A stretch of 64,000 bases of DNA. Origin: Chloroflexus sp. Y-396-1. GTDB taxonomy: Bacteria; Chloroflexota; Chloroflexia; Chloroflexales; Chloroflexaceae. The stretch's first letter is position 1, and every line of letters begins with the position of its first letter. The notes under the pieces are model-generated. The model was given only the letters and a program-made list of their open reading frames with translations. It searched no databases and had not been told where the DNA came from. This document shows positions 1-9,097 of the stretch, piece after piece. The translations under genes and the position numbers were made by a program. The DNA is taken from assembly GCF_000516515.1 (NCBI RefSeq), contig NZ_KI911784.1, forward strand, positions 1,954,881-2,018,880, given 5' to 3'.

Positions 1-1064
1 CGAATACCGAGATTGATCCGGGCTTGTGGATCACGGGCGTACACACGGTACATATAGTCGCGTTCTTCATCGGTTACCATCTCGAGGGTTAGTTCATCGT
101 GGTTACGAAGGAAGATCGCCCACTGGCAATTATCGGGGATAGGTGGCGTTTGCCGCATAATGTCGATAATCGGGTAGCGATCCTCAAGATGTACCGCCAT
201 AAAAAGGCGTGGCATTACCGGAAAATGGAAGGCCATATGGCACTCATCGCCATCGCCAAAGTATGCCACCGCATCTTCTGGCCACTGGTTGGCTTCGGCC
301 AGAAACATACGCCCGTGGTACTTTTCGTCCATGTGGCGGCGTAACCGTTTGAGAAAGGCGTGGGTTTCTGGCAGGTTTTCACAGTTTGTACCCTCGGCTT
401 CGTAGAGATATGGGATCGCATCGAGACGCATGCCATCAACACCCAGATCGAGCCAGAACTCCATCGCCTTAAAAACAGCACGTTGTACTGCCGGATTTTC
501 AAAATTAAGATCAGGCTGATGACTGTAGAAACGGTGCCAGTAGTAGGCCTGAGCGACCGGATCCCACGTCCAATTGCTGGTCTCAAAATCTTTGAAGATA
601 ACCCGCGCATCTTTATACCGGTCAGGTGTATCCGACCAGACGTAAAAATTGCGTGCTGACGTGCCGGGCTTCGCCCGTCGCGCACGTTGGAACCAGGGAT
701 GCTGGTCTGAGGTGTGATTACAGACCAGCTCGGTGATCACTCGTAGCCCACGGCGATGCGCTTCACGGATAAAAACTTTAAAGTCGGACAGCGTGCCGTA
801 GTTAGGATGAATATTGGTGTAGTCGGCAATATCATAACCATCATCACGGAGTGGCGAGGGGTAAAACGGGAGCAGCCAGATTGCTGTCACGCCCAAGTCT
901 TGCAGGTAATCGAGCTTGCTGGTCAGGCCAGGAAAGTCTCCAATACCGTCACCGTTGCTATCGCAAAAAGCACGCACATGCAACTCGTAGATGATCGCAT
1001 CTTTATACCAAAGTGGATCATCAGCTAATAGAGTCGGCGTCTTGGCCGGACGGACACGATTCAT
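1..1064 (-). CDS. treS: Trehalose synthase (maltose alpha-D-glucosyltransferase), 3' part off the window
   Basis: GH13 enzyme that interconverts maltose and trehalose in the cytoplasm. The frame is open from the ATG at 1064 to the window edge (354 codons), so the C-terminus is missing. Visible GH13 features are an N-terminal region reading [20 protein letters not shown], the strand [34 protein letters not shown], and the nucleophile motif GMRLDAIPY (Asp about 215), followed by AEANQWPED with the likely acid/base Glu and FLRNHDELT. The TreS type is judged from these GH13 motifs and from the glgE partner. A GAGGGAG ribosome site sits 6 nt before the start. It lies 22 nt downstream of glgE and is presumably co-transcribed, feeding trehalose-derived maltose to the GlgE pathway. 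A maltokinase may be fused or follow outside the window. Confidence 0.9.
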   Translation of the reverse strand, partial: MNRVRPAKTPTLLADDPLWYKDAIIYELHVRAFCDSNGDGIGDFPGLTSKLDYLQDLGVTAIWLLPFYPSPLRDDGYDIADYTNIHPNYGTLSDFKVFIREAHRRGLRVITELVCNHTSDQHPWFQRARRAKPGTSARNFYVWSDTPDRYKDARVIFKDFETSNWTWDPVAQAYYWHRFYSHQPDLNFENPAVQRAVFKAMEFWLDLGVDGMRLDAIPYLYEAEGTNCENLPETHAFLKRLRRHMDEKYHGRMFLAEANQWPEDAVAYFGDGDECHMAFHFPVMPRLFMAVHLEDRYPIIDIMRQTPPIPDNCQWAIFLRNHDELTLEMVTDEERDYMYRVYARDPQARINLGI

Positions 1065-1086
1065 GCTACTCCCTCATCCACCATTA

Positions 1087-3126
1087 TCAGGCGAAATACT
1101 CAAAGCCACGCTCATCACGACGTAACCGGCGAATACAAAAGATATGCACCGGTGCAGCCGGACTTAATTCCACATAGTTAAACTCACCCGACCAGGGATA
1201 CCGTGCATCGGACAACAGGTCGTGGGCCTGGAAAACACCGTTAAGATTCCATTCGGCCAGTGGTACCTGCACCCAACCACGATGAGTGCGTTCAGGATCG
1301 AGGTTGACCACCACCAGAATAATGTCCTGGCCGTCGGTCGAGGTCTTACTATATGCCAGCAGCCACTCGTGTTCGTGAAAATCAATATCGACCCGGTGGA
1401 AGCGTAATGTATCATTGCGTTGTAACGCCGGATGCTCGCGGCGGATGCGATTGAGTTGCGCAATGTAGTGTCGCAGGCTATGTGGTGCATTGAGGTTCCA
1501 GTACCGAATCTCGTACTTTTCGTTGTCGATATACTCTTCACGTCCGGCCACCGGCACGTGTTCCATCAACTCGTATGCCGGGCCATAGATTCCCCAGCTC
1601 GCGGTGAGGGTAGCCGCCATGGCTGCGCGGGTCATAAACACCGCCCGTTGACCGGTATAAAATTGAGGGGTCAGGATGTCAGGCGTATTCGGCCAGAAAT
1701 TCGGGATGAAGAAATCACTGACCGGGCGCGAATTGAGTTCCAGCAGATAACTGGTTAGCTCATGTTTGGTGGTGCGCCAGGTGTAATAGGTATAACTCTG
1801 GGTAAAGCCAATCTTTGCCAGATGGTACATCACTTTCGGGCGGGTAAACGCTTCCGAGAGAAAGATCAGATCGGGATAGCTGCTCTTCAACGAATTGAGG
1901 CACCAGTCCCAGAAGCGGAAGCTCTTGGTATGTGGGTTGTCTACGCGGAAGATGCGCACCCCTTGCTCAATCCAAAATTCAAAGATGCGGCGTAACTCTT
2001 GCCACAACCCCTGCCAGTCATCCGATTCAAAATCGAAGGGGTAGATGTCCTGATACTTTTTCGGTGGATTCTCGGCGTACTGGATTGTACCATCTGGCCG
2101 GGCGCGGAACCATTCTGGATGTTCACGCACATACGGGTGATCAGGCGAGCACTGAAATGCAATGTCAAGGGCGATCTCGATCCCGTATTTCTGCGCTTCA
2201 GTGACCAGTGCGCGAAAATCGTCCAGGGTTCCCAATTCAGGATGGATACTCATATGGCCGCCATCGGCATTGCCAATGGCCCACGGGCTACCCGGATCAT
2301 TCGGCCCGGCGGTGAGGCTATTGTTCTTCCCCTTGCGGAAGGTATACCCAATTGGATGAATTGGCGGCAGGTAGAGCACATCAAAACCGAGTTCAGCGAT
2401 ATACGGCAACCGCTTAATGACATCGCGGAACGTACCGTGCCGCCCCGGTTCATCGGCTGTCGAACGCGGGAAAAGCTCGTACCAGGCCGAAAAGCGTGCT
2501 CGCTCACGCTCCACCGTTATCGGGTAGACCTCCGATTCGGTCGCGAACCGGCGTGGTAAATGAACAGCCACGAGCGAATGAATTTCACCGGCAAATGCTG
2601 TATCAATATCACCGGCCATCAAAGCGGCTTCGGCCACATGCAAGACGGCCGCATCTGCACCGCTTGCCTGCCGCGCTGCTTCACCGACCAGCATTGCACC
2701 AATTTGCAAATCAACCCGCACATCCTGACCGGCAGCCAGTCGTTTTTCCAGTTGGTGGACCCAGGTTGCAAACCGGTCAATCCAGGCTACAATTTGAAAT
2801 TCATGCCGACCAATACTGGTCAAGGTAAACTGACCCTCCCAGCGGTCGTTGACCAGCATGCGCATCGGTGCTTCGTGCCAACTTTTGGAACCTACCGGGC
2901 GATGGCGGACAACTGCTGTCACCTCATCATGACCGTCGGCAAAGAGATCGCAACTCACGGTGAGGGTATCACCAATAATCCGCTTCACCGGATAACGTCC
3001 ACCATCGATAGTTGGTTCAACCGCCTCAATGATAACTCGGCGCCGACCTTCGCCAATTGCGGCTAGATCGAGCTTTGTTTTCGTAGCCGTGCGGCGAGCG
3101 CGCGTGCGTGACTCCTTGACGGTCAT
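1087..3126 (-). CDS. glgE: Alpha-1,4-glucan:maltose-1-phosphate maltosyltransferase
   Basis: Transfers maltosyl units from alpha-maltose 1-phosphate onto alpha-1,4-glucans (GH13 subfamily 3). The protein has 679 residues, normal for GlgE. The N-terminal part (about 25-200) has the all-beta and helical insert region of the family, and the GH13 barrel begins near FSAWYELFPRS. The nucleophile is Asp396 in FRVDNPHTKSF and the general acid is Glu425 in FLSEAFTRPK, at almost the same positions as in the Streptomyces enzyme. I chose the ATG at 3126 because GAGGAGG lies 9 nt upstream. A TTG six codons earlier (3144) would put that ribosome site inside the gene. With treS 22 nt downstream it forms the TreS-GlgE glycogen/alpha-glucan route. 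Confidence 0.95.
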   Translation of the reverse strand: MTVKESRTRARRTATKTKLDLAAIGEGRRRVIIEAVEPTIDGGRYPVKRIIGDTLTVSCDLFADGHDEVTAVVRHRPVGSKSWHEAPMRMLVNDRWEGQFTLTSIGRHEFQIVAWIDRFATWVHQLEKRLAAGQDVRVDLQIGAMLVGEAARQASGADAAVLHVAEAALMAGDIDTAFAGEIHSLVAVHLPRRFATESEVYPITVERERARFSAWYELFPRSTADEPGRHGTFRDVIKRLPYIAELGFDVLYLPPIHPIGYTFRKGKNNSLTAGPNDPGSPWAIGNADGGHMSIHPELGTLDDFRALVTEAQKYGIEIALDIAFQCSPDHPYVREHPEWFRARPDGTIQYAENPPKKYQDIYPFDFESDDWQGLWQELRRIFEFWIEQGVRIFRVDNPHTKSFRFWDWCLNSLKSSYPDLIFLSEAFTRPKVMYHLAKIGFTQSYTYYTWRTTKHELTSYLLELNSRPVSDFFIPNFWPNTPDILTPQFYTGQRAVFMTRAAMAATLTASWGIYGPAYELMEHVPVAGREEYIDNEKYEIRYWNLNAPHSLRHYIAQLNRIRREHPALQRNDTLRFHRVDIDFHEHEWLLAYSKTSTDGQDIILVVVNLDPERTHRGWVQVPLAEWNLNGVFQAHDLLSDARYPWSGEFNYVELSPAAPVHIFCIRRLRRDERGFEYFA

Positions 3127-3395
3127 GAAATGTATCCTCCTCAACCTGATAAGCGCTTTTCAAGAGTAATCAGGTGTTTGACACAACAAATTAGTCCACA
3201 CCAGTGCACTTCCGATGATGGTGTGTCCGGTGTGTATGACGATGTTCAGTAGATTCTGCTTCTTGATTGTACGTTGCTCAACCGGATGTGTCAAACTGGT
3301 TGCAGGCGGTACTGATGGTGAAGTTGGCGGTGATGGGCGCCTATCACAAGGAACGGGTGCAGCACCGCTGCGCCCCAACATTTACATCACATACA

Positions 3396-3524
3396 TCACA
3401 AATTCACAGTAGCACGAGCGGTACCGGCCCGTTGCGAACGAGCAATCACCGTGACGCTACTCCCACCTGGGGCGCGAACAGTCCAGGTTAAGCGTCGCAA
3501 ATGGTCAGTAGGAAAACTACCGCC
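3396..3524 (-). pseudogene. In-frame C-terminal tail of the M14 peptidase, beyond the amber codon
   Basis: The 42 codons directly after the TAG at 3525-3527 stay in the same frame and end at TGA (3396-3398). The tail has alternating hydrophobic residues and motifs LRRLTWTVRAPGG and AGTARATVNL, typical of the last strands of the beta-sandwich that follows M14 catalytic domains. It has no start codon or ribosome site of its own. A single base change (TAG to CAG or TGG) would give a 556-residue protein. Confidence 0.7.
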
Positions 3525-5066
3525 CTACAAAGCGCGCTTATTAGCTCGGCCTTCAAGTTGACCGATCTCTTGGCGACGGTCGCCGCTTACTATCTCACCT
3601 CCCTCTGGTAGTACTACTTCAACCTCGATAGGTCGTACAGCTTTCACTTCCAACGCCTTCCGGCTACCGTAGGTCGGGAGATAGCCACTGTTTACCACGA
3701 CCGCCTGTAAACGGTAGAGATCACCACCGAGCGCTTCGGCTTGCACGTGGCGTAATTCGAGGCGTGGTCCGGTTTGGGCAAAGGCGAGGACAAAACGTGT
3801 ATTTGGCTCTAGAGTTCGCAGCAAGAACTGCTCTGGTGGATTGCCAAAGGTTCGCCGTTCGATCCATCCGCCAATCTCCACCGGCCCTAGCTGTGGATGG
3901 TTAAACGGACGCCAGTTGACAAAACCGGCTCCACCGAGCTGCTCATCATTCCAACGCAGCAATTTCAAATCATCCTCTTCTGGATGATCGCGGAACCACT
4001 CAATGAAATCACGATCTTTAATCCCCGCCTCGCCGATCATGTCCCAGAGTTCGACCATAAAGGCAAAGATACCGAGCTGTTCATAGGCCCAATCATCAAA
4101 TGCACCGCGCATCACTTCACGCGGGTGATAGCGAAATCCGTGATAGACGGAAACGTGTTTGTAGCCGGTGATCTCTTGACCACGATTCCCCAACTCTTTG
4201 TATGTCCACAGATCGTCAATAGGCATCTGATCGTCGGGCTTGTCGGAATAAGGGCGTAGAATAGCGCCAGAGTAGGTATGATACGAGATAGCGCCACTGA
4301 CGTTCACATGTGAGGTGAGAAATGCAACAGCAGCGCGAATTTCGGGTTCTGAGGTCGGGAAGGGACCGGCCCCCGGTTGAATACCCTCAGGCGCCCAGAT
4401 GTAGGGAAAATTGCGGTTGAAATCCAATCCTTGTGCTGGTGGTGCAATCTTGACCTCGTAGCCATCGAAATTACGGATCAATCCCTCAGTGTAGACGCGA
4501 TAGTAGGTTCCACCACGTTCATCAGGAGCACGGCGGCGCATCAGCCGCGGATCACGCTCGCTTACCTTCCACCCGCCGTCAGGGTCAACAATCCGCATCT
4601 GTAAAATCAAACCGTCACCATCGATGTCGGCCGGGTACAGACCATCACGCTCGTCGGTGAATGGGTAGCGACGGGTTCCTGAACGAACGTAGACCGGTGA
4701 TGTTAACGCTTGCTCCATACCGTCAGGATTGAGACAGGGTACAATGTACAGAGCACGTTCGTCGAGCAAGGCAGTCAGGTTGGGATCATGACCATACCCA
4801 TTCAGGACGGTCTGGATCACGTGGAGTGCACCCATACAGCCGGTGACTTCGGTAGCATGAATGTTGGCATCAAGCCAGAATGCCGGTTTCTCGTCGTCGG
4901 GTCCGGTCGCCCGATTGGTCAGGGTCATTAACCAGATCGGACGGCCTTCATAGCTGGTGCCAATGCTTTGTAACGAACACAGGTTGGGATACTCCTCGGC
5001 CCAGGCTTTCAACGCGGCTTCAACTTCGTGTGGACGGTAGTAGCGGGTGAAATCAATGTTGGGCAT
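3525..5066 (-). CDS. M14 family zinc carboxypeptidase, ended by an in-frame amber codon
   Basis: Metallocarboxypeptidase A-like enzyme of 513 residues. Zinc ligands are visible as His70 and Glu73 in NIHATEVTG and His263 in SYHTYSG. Glu339 in AFMVELWD is the likely catalytic base. There is no signal peptide, so it is predicted to be cytoplasmic. The start ATG at 5066 has AAGGA 7 nt upstream. The reading frame stops at TAG (3525-3527), but the same frame continues for 42 more codons to TGA at 3396-3398. That tail reads like the end of the C-terminal beta-sandwich domain common in bacterial M14 enzymes (for example LTWTVRAPGGSSVTVIARS). The protein is therefore probably truncated by a nonsense change, or read through. 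The catalytic domain is complete. Confidence 0.88.
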   Translation of the reverse strand: MPNIDFTRYYRPHEVEAALKAWAEEYPNLCSLQSIGTSYEGRPIWLMTLTNRATGPDDEKPAFWLDANIHATEVTGCMGALHVIQTVLNGYGHDPNLTALLDERALYIVPCLNPDGMEQALTSPVYVRSGTRRYPFTDERDGLYPADIDGDGLILQMRIVDPDGGWKVSERDPRLMRRRAPDERGGTYYRVYTEGLIRNFDGYEVKIAPPAQGLDFNRNFPYIWAPEGIQPGAGPFPTSEPEIRAAVAFLTSHVNVSGAISYHTYSGAILRPYSDKPDDQMPIDDLWTYKELGNRGQEITGYKHVSVYHGFRYHPREVMRGAFDDWAYEQLGIFAFMVELWDMIGEAGIKDRDFIEWFRDHPEEDDLKLLRWNDEQLGGAGFVNWRPFNHPQLGPVEIGGWIERRTFGNPPEQFLLRTLEPNTRFVLAFAQTGPRLELRHVQAEALGGDLYRLQAVVVNSGYLPTYGSRKALEVKAVRPIEVEVVLPEGGEIVSGDRRQEIGQLEGRANKRAL

Positions 5067-5267
5067 AGACGAATCCTTGCTTAATCAAACATTCTTTGCC
5101 CTAATAGTACCATGAAATGGCTACGCCATGCACAACCGGCAGAGTATGGTATACTGCTGCTAATAACTGCAAACCAGGCTCCATATTGCATCTCCTATTC
5201 GATCTCCGCTTCCTCCCACCTCTGGGGCACGGAAGGGATTGAGGGATGATGGTGGTCAGTCATACTG

Positions 5268-5606
5268 AGAGCATGATCAACATCTAGCTTTGGATGAGGC
5301 TCGACAATGGGATGCAATAGAGTGTTTCGGGGAACGCTGGCGGGCAAGGTATACATCTCTGCGACGCGCTGGAACAGGGTTGCAACGGTTTCAGGGCCAA
5401 TACTGCGGAGCACGCCTGGTGGTCCTCACCTTCCCCTTGGCCCCTTCCTCTTAGATCACCCCTCTCCCGCAGCGCGGGAGAGGGGATGGGGGTGAGGGCA
5501 GCCCGCTCGGCAGCGGGAACGTGCGGTGCCTGGCGGAACAGAACAATGGTTGCAGATGCACGGTACGAGCCTCATGAGAAATTCGAGTTTTCGATCACGC
5601 TCTGAG
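5268..5606. repeat. Dispersed repeat family A, copy A1, in the 5067-5662 gap
   Basis: Left end resembles AGAGCGTGATCAAAAACC (degenerate here). The right end at 5575-5606 is its inverted counterpart, with TTTTCGATCACGCTCT. The interior carries the family core GGTTGCAACGGTTTCAG, TGCGGAGCACGCCTGG and a hairpin CCTCTCCCGC/GCGGGAGAGG at 5461-5484. The rest of the 5067-5662 gap shows no gene. It fills the space between the divergently transcribed M14 and PP2C genes. Confidence 0.7.
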
Positions 5607-5662
5607 AGCGTCTGTAAGCGACGTTTGTAATGATGGTAGGCATTGAGGCAATGGAGTCGCCA

Positions 5663-6631
5663 ATGCGTGTGCGATATAATGGCCGAACCGATGTTGGTCA
5701 GCGGCGTGAGGTTAATCAAGACGCTTTCGGGAGTGCTGAGATCGACCAGGGCACGCTGCTCGTTGTCTGTGACGGAATGGGTGGTCATCTCGCCGGTGAA
5801 GTCGCCAGCAAGTTAGCGGTCGAGACGATCATCGAATCTTTTCGCCCAAATAGCGATCCGGCTGAAGGGTTGCGCCAGGCCTTTATCGCTGCGAACCAGC
5901 GGGTATATCAAGAAGGTCGTGGCACGATGGGCACCACGGCAGTAGCGGCATTCTTCTGGCATAACACCCTCTACGTTGCGAATGTCGGTGACAGCCGGGC
6001 GTATCTGGTGCGTGAAGGTCAGATTCGTCAACTGACCAATGACCATTCGCTAATCGGCGATCAGGTGGCTGCTGGTCTCCTCACCGCCGAGCAGGCCCGC
6101 ACGTCAACGATCCGCAATATCATTACCCGCGCTATCGGCCATCAATCCCACGTGGAGGTTGATCTCTTTCGCGAACCTCTTTTGTCGGGTGACACCATTG
6201 TGCTCTCGACAGATGGGATGCATGGTTTGCTGACTGACGATGAGATCGCAGCGATTGTCAGTATGCACCCTCTCGACGTTGCTACCCGACGGCTGGTGGA
6301 TGAAGCAAATAGGCGGGGTGGTCCTGATAATATTACGGTCGTTGTTGCTCAAGTTGATAGTCTTGAGCCGACGGTAAGTGATGTGTCAACCGGGACGGTC
6401 GCTGTAGTAGCAGGGCCGACAACACCACCAATGGCACGACCCCTTTCACCGATCGGTTTGGGAGGTGCTGTTCTGGTGTTTGTTTTGCTGATAAGCCTGG
6501 CCGTTTCGATTCTGGTAAACGATAAGCCTTCACCCGTCCCCTTGCTCAGTTCACCAACGATTGTTGTCACTGCTACGCCGATTCCAACGATCACCGTTCC
6601 AGCAACCATCATCCCAACTGAGACTCGCTGA
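5663..6631 (+). CDS. PP2C-type serine/threonine protein phosphatase, membrane-anchored
   Basis: Mn/Mg-dependent PPM phosphatase. Motifs appear in order: NGRTDVGQRREVNQDAFG at the N-terminus, VCDGMGGH (metal aspartate), VGDSRAYL, LSTDGMHGLLTDDEI and GGPDNITVVVAQVD. The catalytic domain covers about residues 1-235. It is followed by a linker and one transmembrane helix (about 262-284), then a Thr/Pro-rich tail, so the catalytic domain faces the cytoplasm with a short outside tail. The ATG at 5663 has GGAG 6 nt upstream. An in-frame ATG at 5630 has no ribosome site. No Ser/Thr kinase is seen nearby. The substrate is unknown. Confidence 0.88.
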   Translation: MRVRYNGRTDVGQRREVNQDAFGSAEIDQGTLLVVCDGMGGHLAGEVASKLAVETIIESFRPNSDPAEGLRQAFIAANQRVYQEGRGTMGTTAVAAFFWHNTLYVANVGDSRAYLVREGQIRQLTNDHSLIGDQVAAGLLTAEQARTSTIRNIITRAIGHQSHVEVDLFREPLLSGDTIVLSTDGMHGLLTDDEIAAIVSMHPLDVATRRLVDEANRRGGPDNITVVVAQVDSLEPTVSDVSTGTVAVVAGPTTPPMARPLSPIGLGGAVLVFVLLISLAVSILVNDKPSPVPLLSSPTIVVTATPIPTITVPATIIPTETR

Positions 6632-6784
6632 TCGGATATTTGCTGCTGGTGTAGATAGACAGCGATAAAACGTGGTAGAATAATAACCGAACGTTTGTTT
6701 GATTATCTGATCATCGCAGCGCGAACGTTGTCTCGTTCTTGGTGCACAATCGCATCTGGCTTATAAGACACCGGATGATGCTGT

Positions 6785-8626
6785 ATGCCCATTCGTCTGC
6801 TTGATGAAACCATTGCCGCGCAGATCGCCGCCGGCGAAGTCGTTGAACGACCGGCCTCGGTTGTAAAGGAGCTGCTGGAAAATGCTCTCGATGCCGGGGC
6901 GAGGCGGATTCTGATCGAAGTACGGGGTGGTGGCTTGCGCGAGATTCGTGTCCAAGACGATGGGTGTGGTATCCCGGCCGATGAGGTTGAACTGGCCTTT
7001 GCCCGCCATGCAACCAGCAAACTCAGCTCGGCTGATGACTTGTGGGCGATTCGGACATTAGGTTTTCGCGGTGAGGCATTGCCGAGTATTGCCAGTGTCG
7101 CGCAGGTTATTTGCATAACCCGGGTCGCTGATGCCGAGCTTGGAGTTGAACTGCGTATTGCCGGCGGTGAAGTACAATCTCGCCTGCCATGTGGTTGTCC
7201 GGTGGGTACGACGATCACGGTACGGAACCTCTTCTACAATACGCCCGTCCGTCGCGAGTATCTCCGCTCTGAAGCAACTGAAACCAGTGCCATCAGTGCG
7301 GTTGTGCAGCAATACGCTCTGGCATACCCTGAAGTCAGTTTTACGCTGCTCATTGATGGACGCATGGCATTGCAAACTAGCGGCGATGGTGATCTACGGG
7401 CGGTGGCTGTCGAGCTATATGGGCTAGAAGTGGGCAAAGCGTTGTTACCGGTACAGGCAGAGGCTGGCGCCGATGAGACCTGGGTGGCCGTGAGTGGTCT
7501 CATTTCACCACCAGAACTGACCCGCAGCTCGCGCAACTATCTGTCACTCTTCGCCAACCGGCGCGCCTTGCAACCGCGTGGAGCATTGGCGGCAGTGGTC
7601 GAAAATGCTTATCACACCATGTTGATGAAGGGGCGTTTTCCGATAGTCATTCTCGATCTGCGCGTGCATCCGGCGGCTATCGATGTGAACGTACACCCGA
7701 CAAAGAGCGAGGTTAAGTTCCGTTATGCTGCCCATGTCTACAGTGTCTTGGGACGAGCTATTCGTGACGCCCTGATCAGCGGAGCCGGAGTCCCGACTTG
7801 GGAAGCCCCTGATCCGGCGACAGTCCAGCGACGCTTTGAGTTGCGTCGGTTGGGTCAGGAAGCGAGCACAAAGCCGTCGGCGTGGGGGGGTGGCGCTTCG
7901 GCCTGGGATCGTGACCGATCACGCTGGGATGCGGGATCGTCGGCGACTATGCCAGATACTCCGTTGCAGATGCCAATGGACGCCCCTGTACTTGATGATT
8001 CAAACCGTCCGCTGTCGCCTCCAACTTCAACCCCGACTCCGACTGCTGCGCTGCCACCATTGCGGGTGGTTGGGCAAGTAGGGTTAACCTACATCGTGGC
8101 TGAAGCACCCGAAGGGATGTACCTGATCGACCAGCATGCGGCGCACGAACGCATCACTTACGAGAAGTTAATGAACCAGTACGCTCAGCGTGCCGTCGAG
8201 TCGCAGCAGTTACTTATTCCCCAGGCCGTTGAGGTTAGCCCAGAAGCGAGTGCGCTTCTGCTGGGGAATGCTGATCGATTAGCTGAATGGGGATTTGTGA
8301 TCGAACCATGGGGAACTGGTGTCCTGGTTCGCGCAATACCGGCGACTCTGCCGACCGATGAGTTAGCACAGGCAATTCACGAGATTGTCGAGTATCTTGC
8401 CGGACGCGGCGGAAGTAGCCCGCTAGAGTGGCATGAAGCGATGTTGATTACGCTGGCATGCCACACGTCAGTGCGCGCCGGCCAGCCCCTCTCCCATGAT
8501 GAAATGCGTCAATTGTTGCAGCAACTTGAACGGTGTGTCAGTCCGCGAACCTGTCCGCACGGTCGTCCGACAATGATCCTCATGACGCCTGCTCAACTTG
8601 AACGGCAGTTCGGGCGTCGAGTGTAG
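6785..8626 (+). CDS. mutL: DNA mismatch repair protein MutL
   Basis: GHKL ATPase of 613 residues that links mismatch recognition to strand incision. The N-terminal ATPase shows ENALDAGA, DDGCGIP and ATSKL...GFRGEAL. A Pro/Ser/Thr-rich linker covers about 345-425. The C-terminal dimerisation domain contains the endonuclease motif DQHAAHERITYE (residues 449-460, DQHA-x2-E-x4-E) and CPHGRP (from Cys590). It is thus the nicking type of MutL found in bacteria without MutH. The gene stands 153 bp after the phosphatase. No MutS is in the window. Confidence 0.96.
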   Translation: MPIRLLDETIAAQIAAGEVVERPASVVKELLENALDAGARRILIEVRGGGLREIRVQDDGCGIPADEVELAFARHATSKLSSADDLWAIRTLGFRGEALPSIASVAQVICITRVADAELGVELRIAGGEVQSRLPCGCPVGTTITVRNLFYNTPVRREYLRSEATETSAISAVVQQYALAYPEVSFTLLIDGRMALQTSGDGDLRAVAVELYGLEVGKALLPVQAEAGADETWVAVSGLISPPELTRSSRNYLSLFANRRALQPRGALAAVVENAYHTMLMKGRFPIVILDLRVHPAAIDVNVHPTKSEVKFRYAAHVYSVLGRAIRDALISGAGVPTWEAPDPATVQRRFELRRLGQEASTKPSAWGGGASAWDRDRSRWDAGSSATMPDTPLQMPMDAPVLDDSNRPLSPPTSTPTPTAALPPLRVVGQVGLTYIVAEAPEGMYLIDQHAAHERITYEKLMNQYAQRAVESQQLLIPQAVEVSPEASALLLGNADRLAEWGFVIEPWGTGVLVRAIPATLPTDELAQAIHEIVEYLAGRGGSSPLEWHEAMLITLACHTSVRAGQPLSHDEMRQLLQQLERCVSPRTCPHGRPTMILMTPAQLERQFGRRV

Positions 8627-9097
8627 GGGCAACGTTCTTTCCCTGGCGGATAGTGGCAACAGAGATATTAAGCGAGAGAGAGAGCTTCCTAAGCTCTCTG
8701 TGCCTCCCCATTCCTACGAACGTTTGTGTTCAACCCCCGATGGTCTCTCCGATCGTGCTCGTCACCGCGTGGTGGGGGCGGGTTCCAAATCGGTCCTCAT
8801 CGCGTGCTCCGGCGACGAGCGCAAGTTCTAGCGCAGCACATAGGCCAACAGACTGCGCTTCCAGGGAAACCACACAGGTCATGGTTCACCGTCAGCAGAT
8901 GCGTGACGCTCGTCGGTGGCACTCCGTTTTTGAACCATTTGCTTATCAGATGCAACCCGAAGCCGAAAACTCCGCCAACCCCTACCTCTTACCGGTACTC
9001 AGTCCCTCAATTTGCAAAATTCGTGCAAATTTCTGCGTATCTTTTTGGCATCTCATACGGTTTTATAAATGGACACGTTTCTAGCAATGAGGTGCTT
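8627..9097. other. Intergenic region holding a family C repeat copy
   Basis: No gene with acceptable start and composition was found in these 471 bases. A frame is open across it into the downstream lipoprotein, but it lacks a signal peptide and overlaps repeat sequence. The segment 8843-8970 is a family C repeat. Confidence 0.6.
8843..8970. repeat. Dispersed repeat family C, copy C1
   Basis: This 128-base stretch aligns by eye, with substitutions but almost no length change, to 42415-42541. Shared blocks include CTGCGCTTCCAGG and a following region with ATCAG(A)ATGCA near its end. The similarity is diffuse, not a perfect repeat. There is no obvious terminal inverted repeat. Confidence 0.5.

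Noticed and set aside
1999-2559. 186-codon plus-strand frame
   Set aside because: It lies wholly antisense to glgE, whose catalytic motifs are certain. Similar long shadow frames occur opposite many genes here.
5461-5484. CTCTCCCGC/GCGGGAGAGG hairpins as terminators
   Set aside because: The same stem recurs inside family A repeats at many places, in both orientations, without a T-run, so it is part of the element.
8726-9097. Upstream extension of the haloperoxidase-like gene
   Set aside because: It crosses repeat C1, has no ribosome site, and would bury a clear lipoprotein signal peptide.
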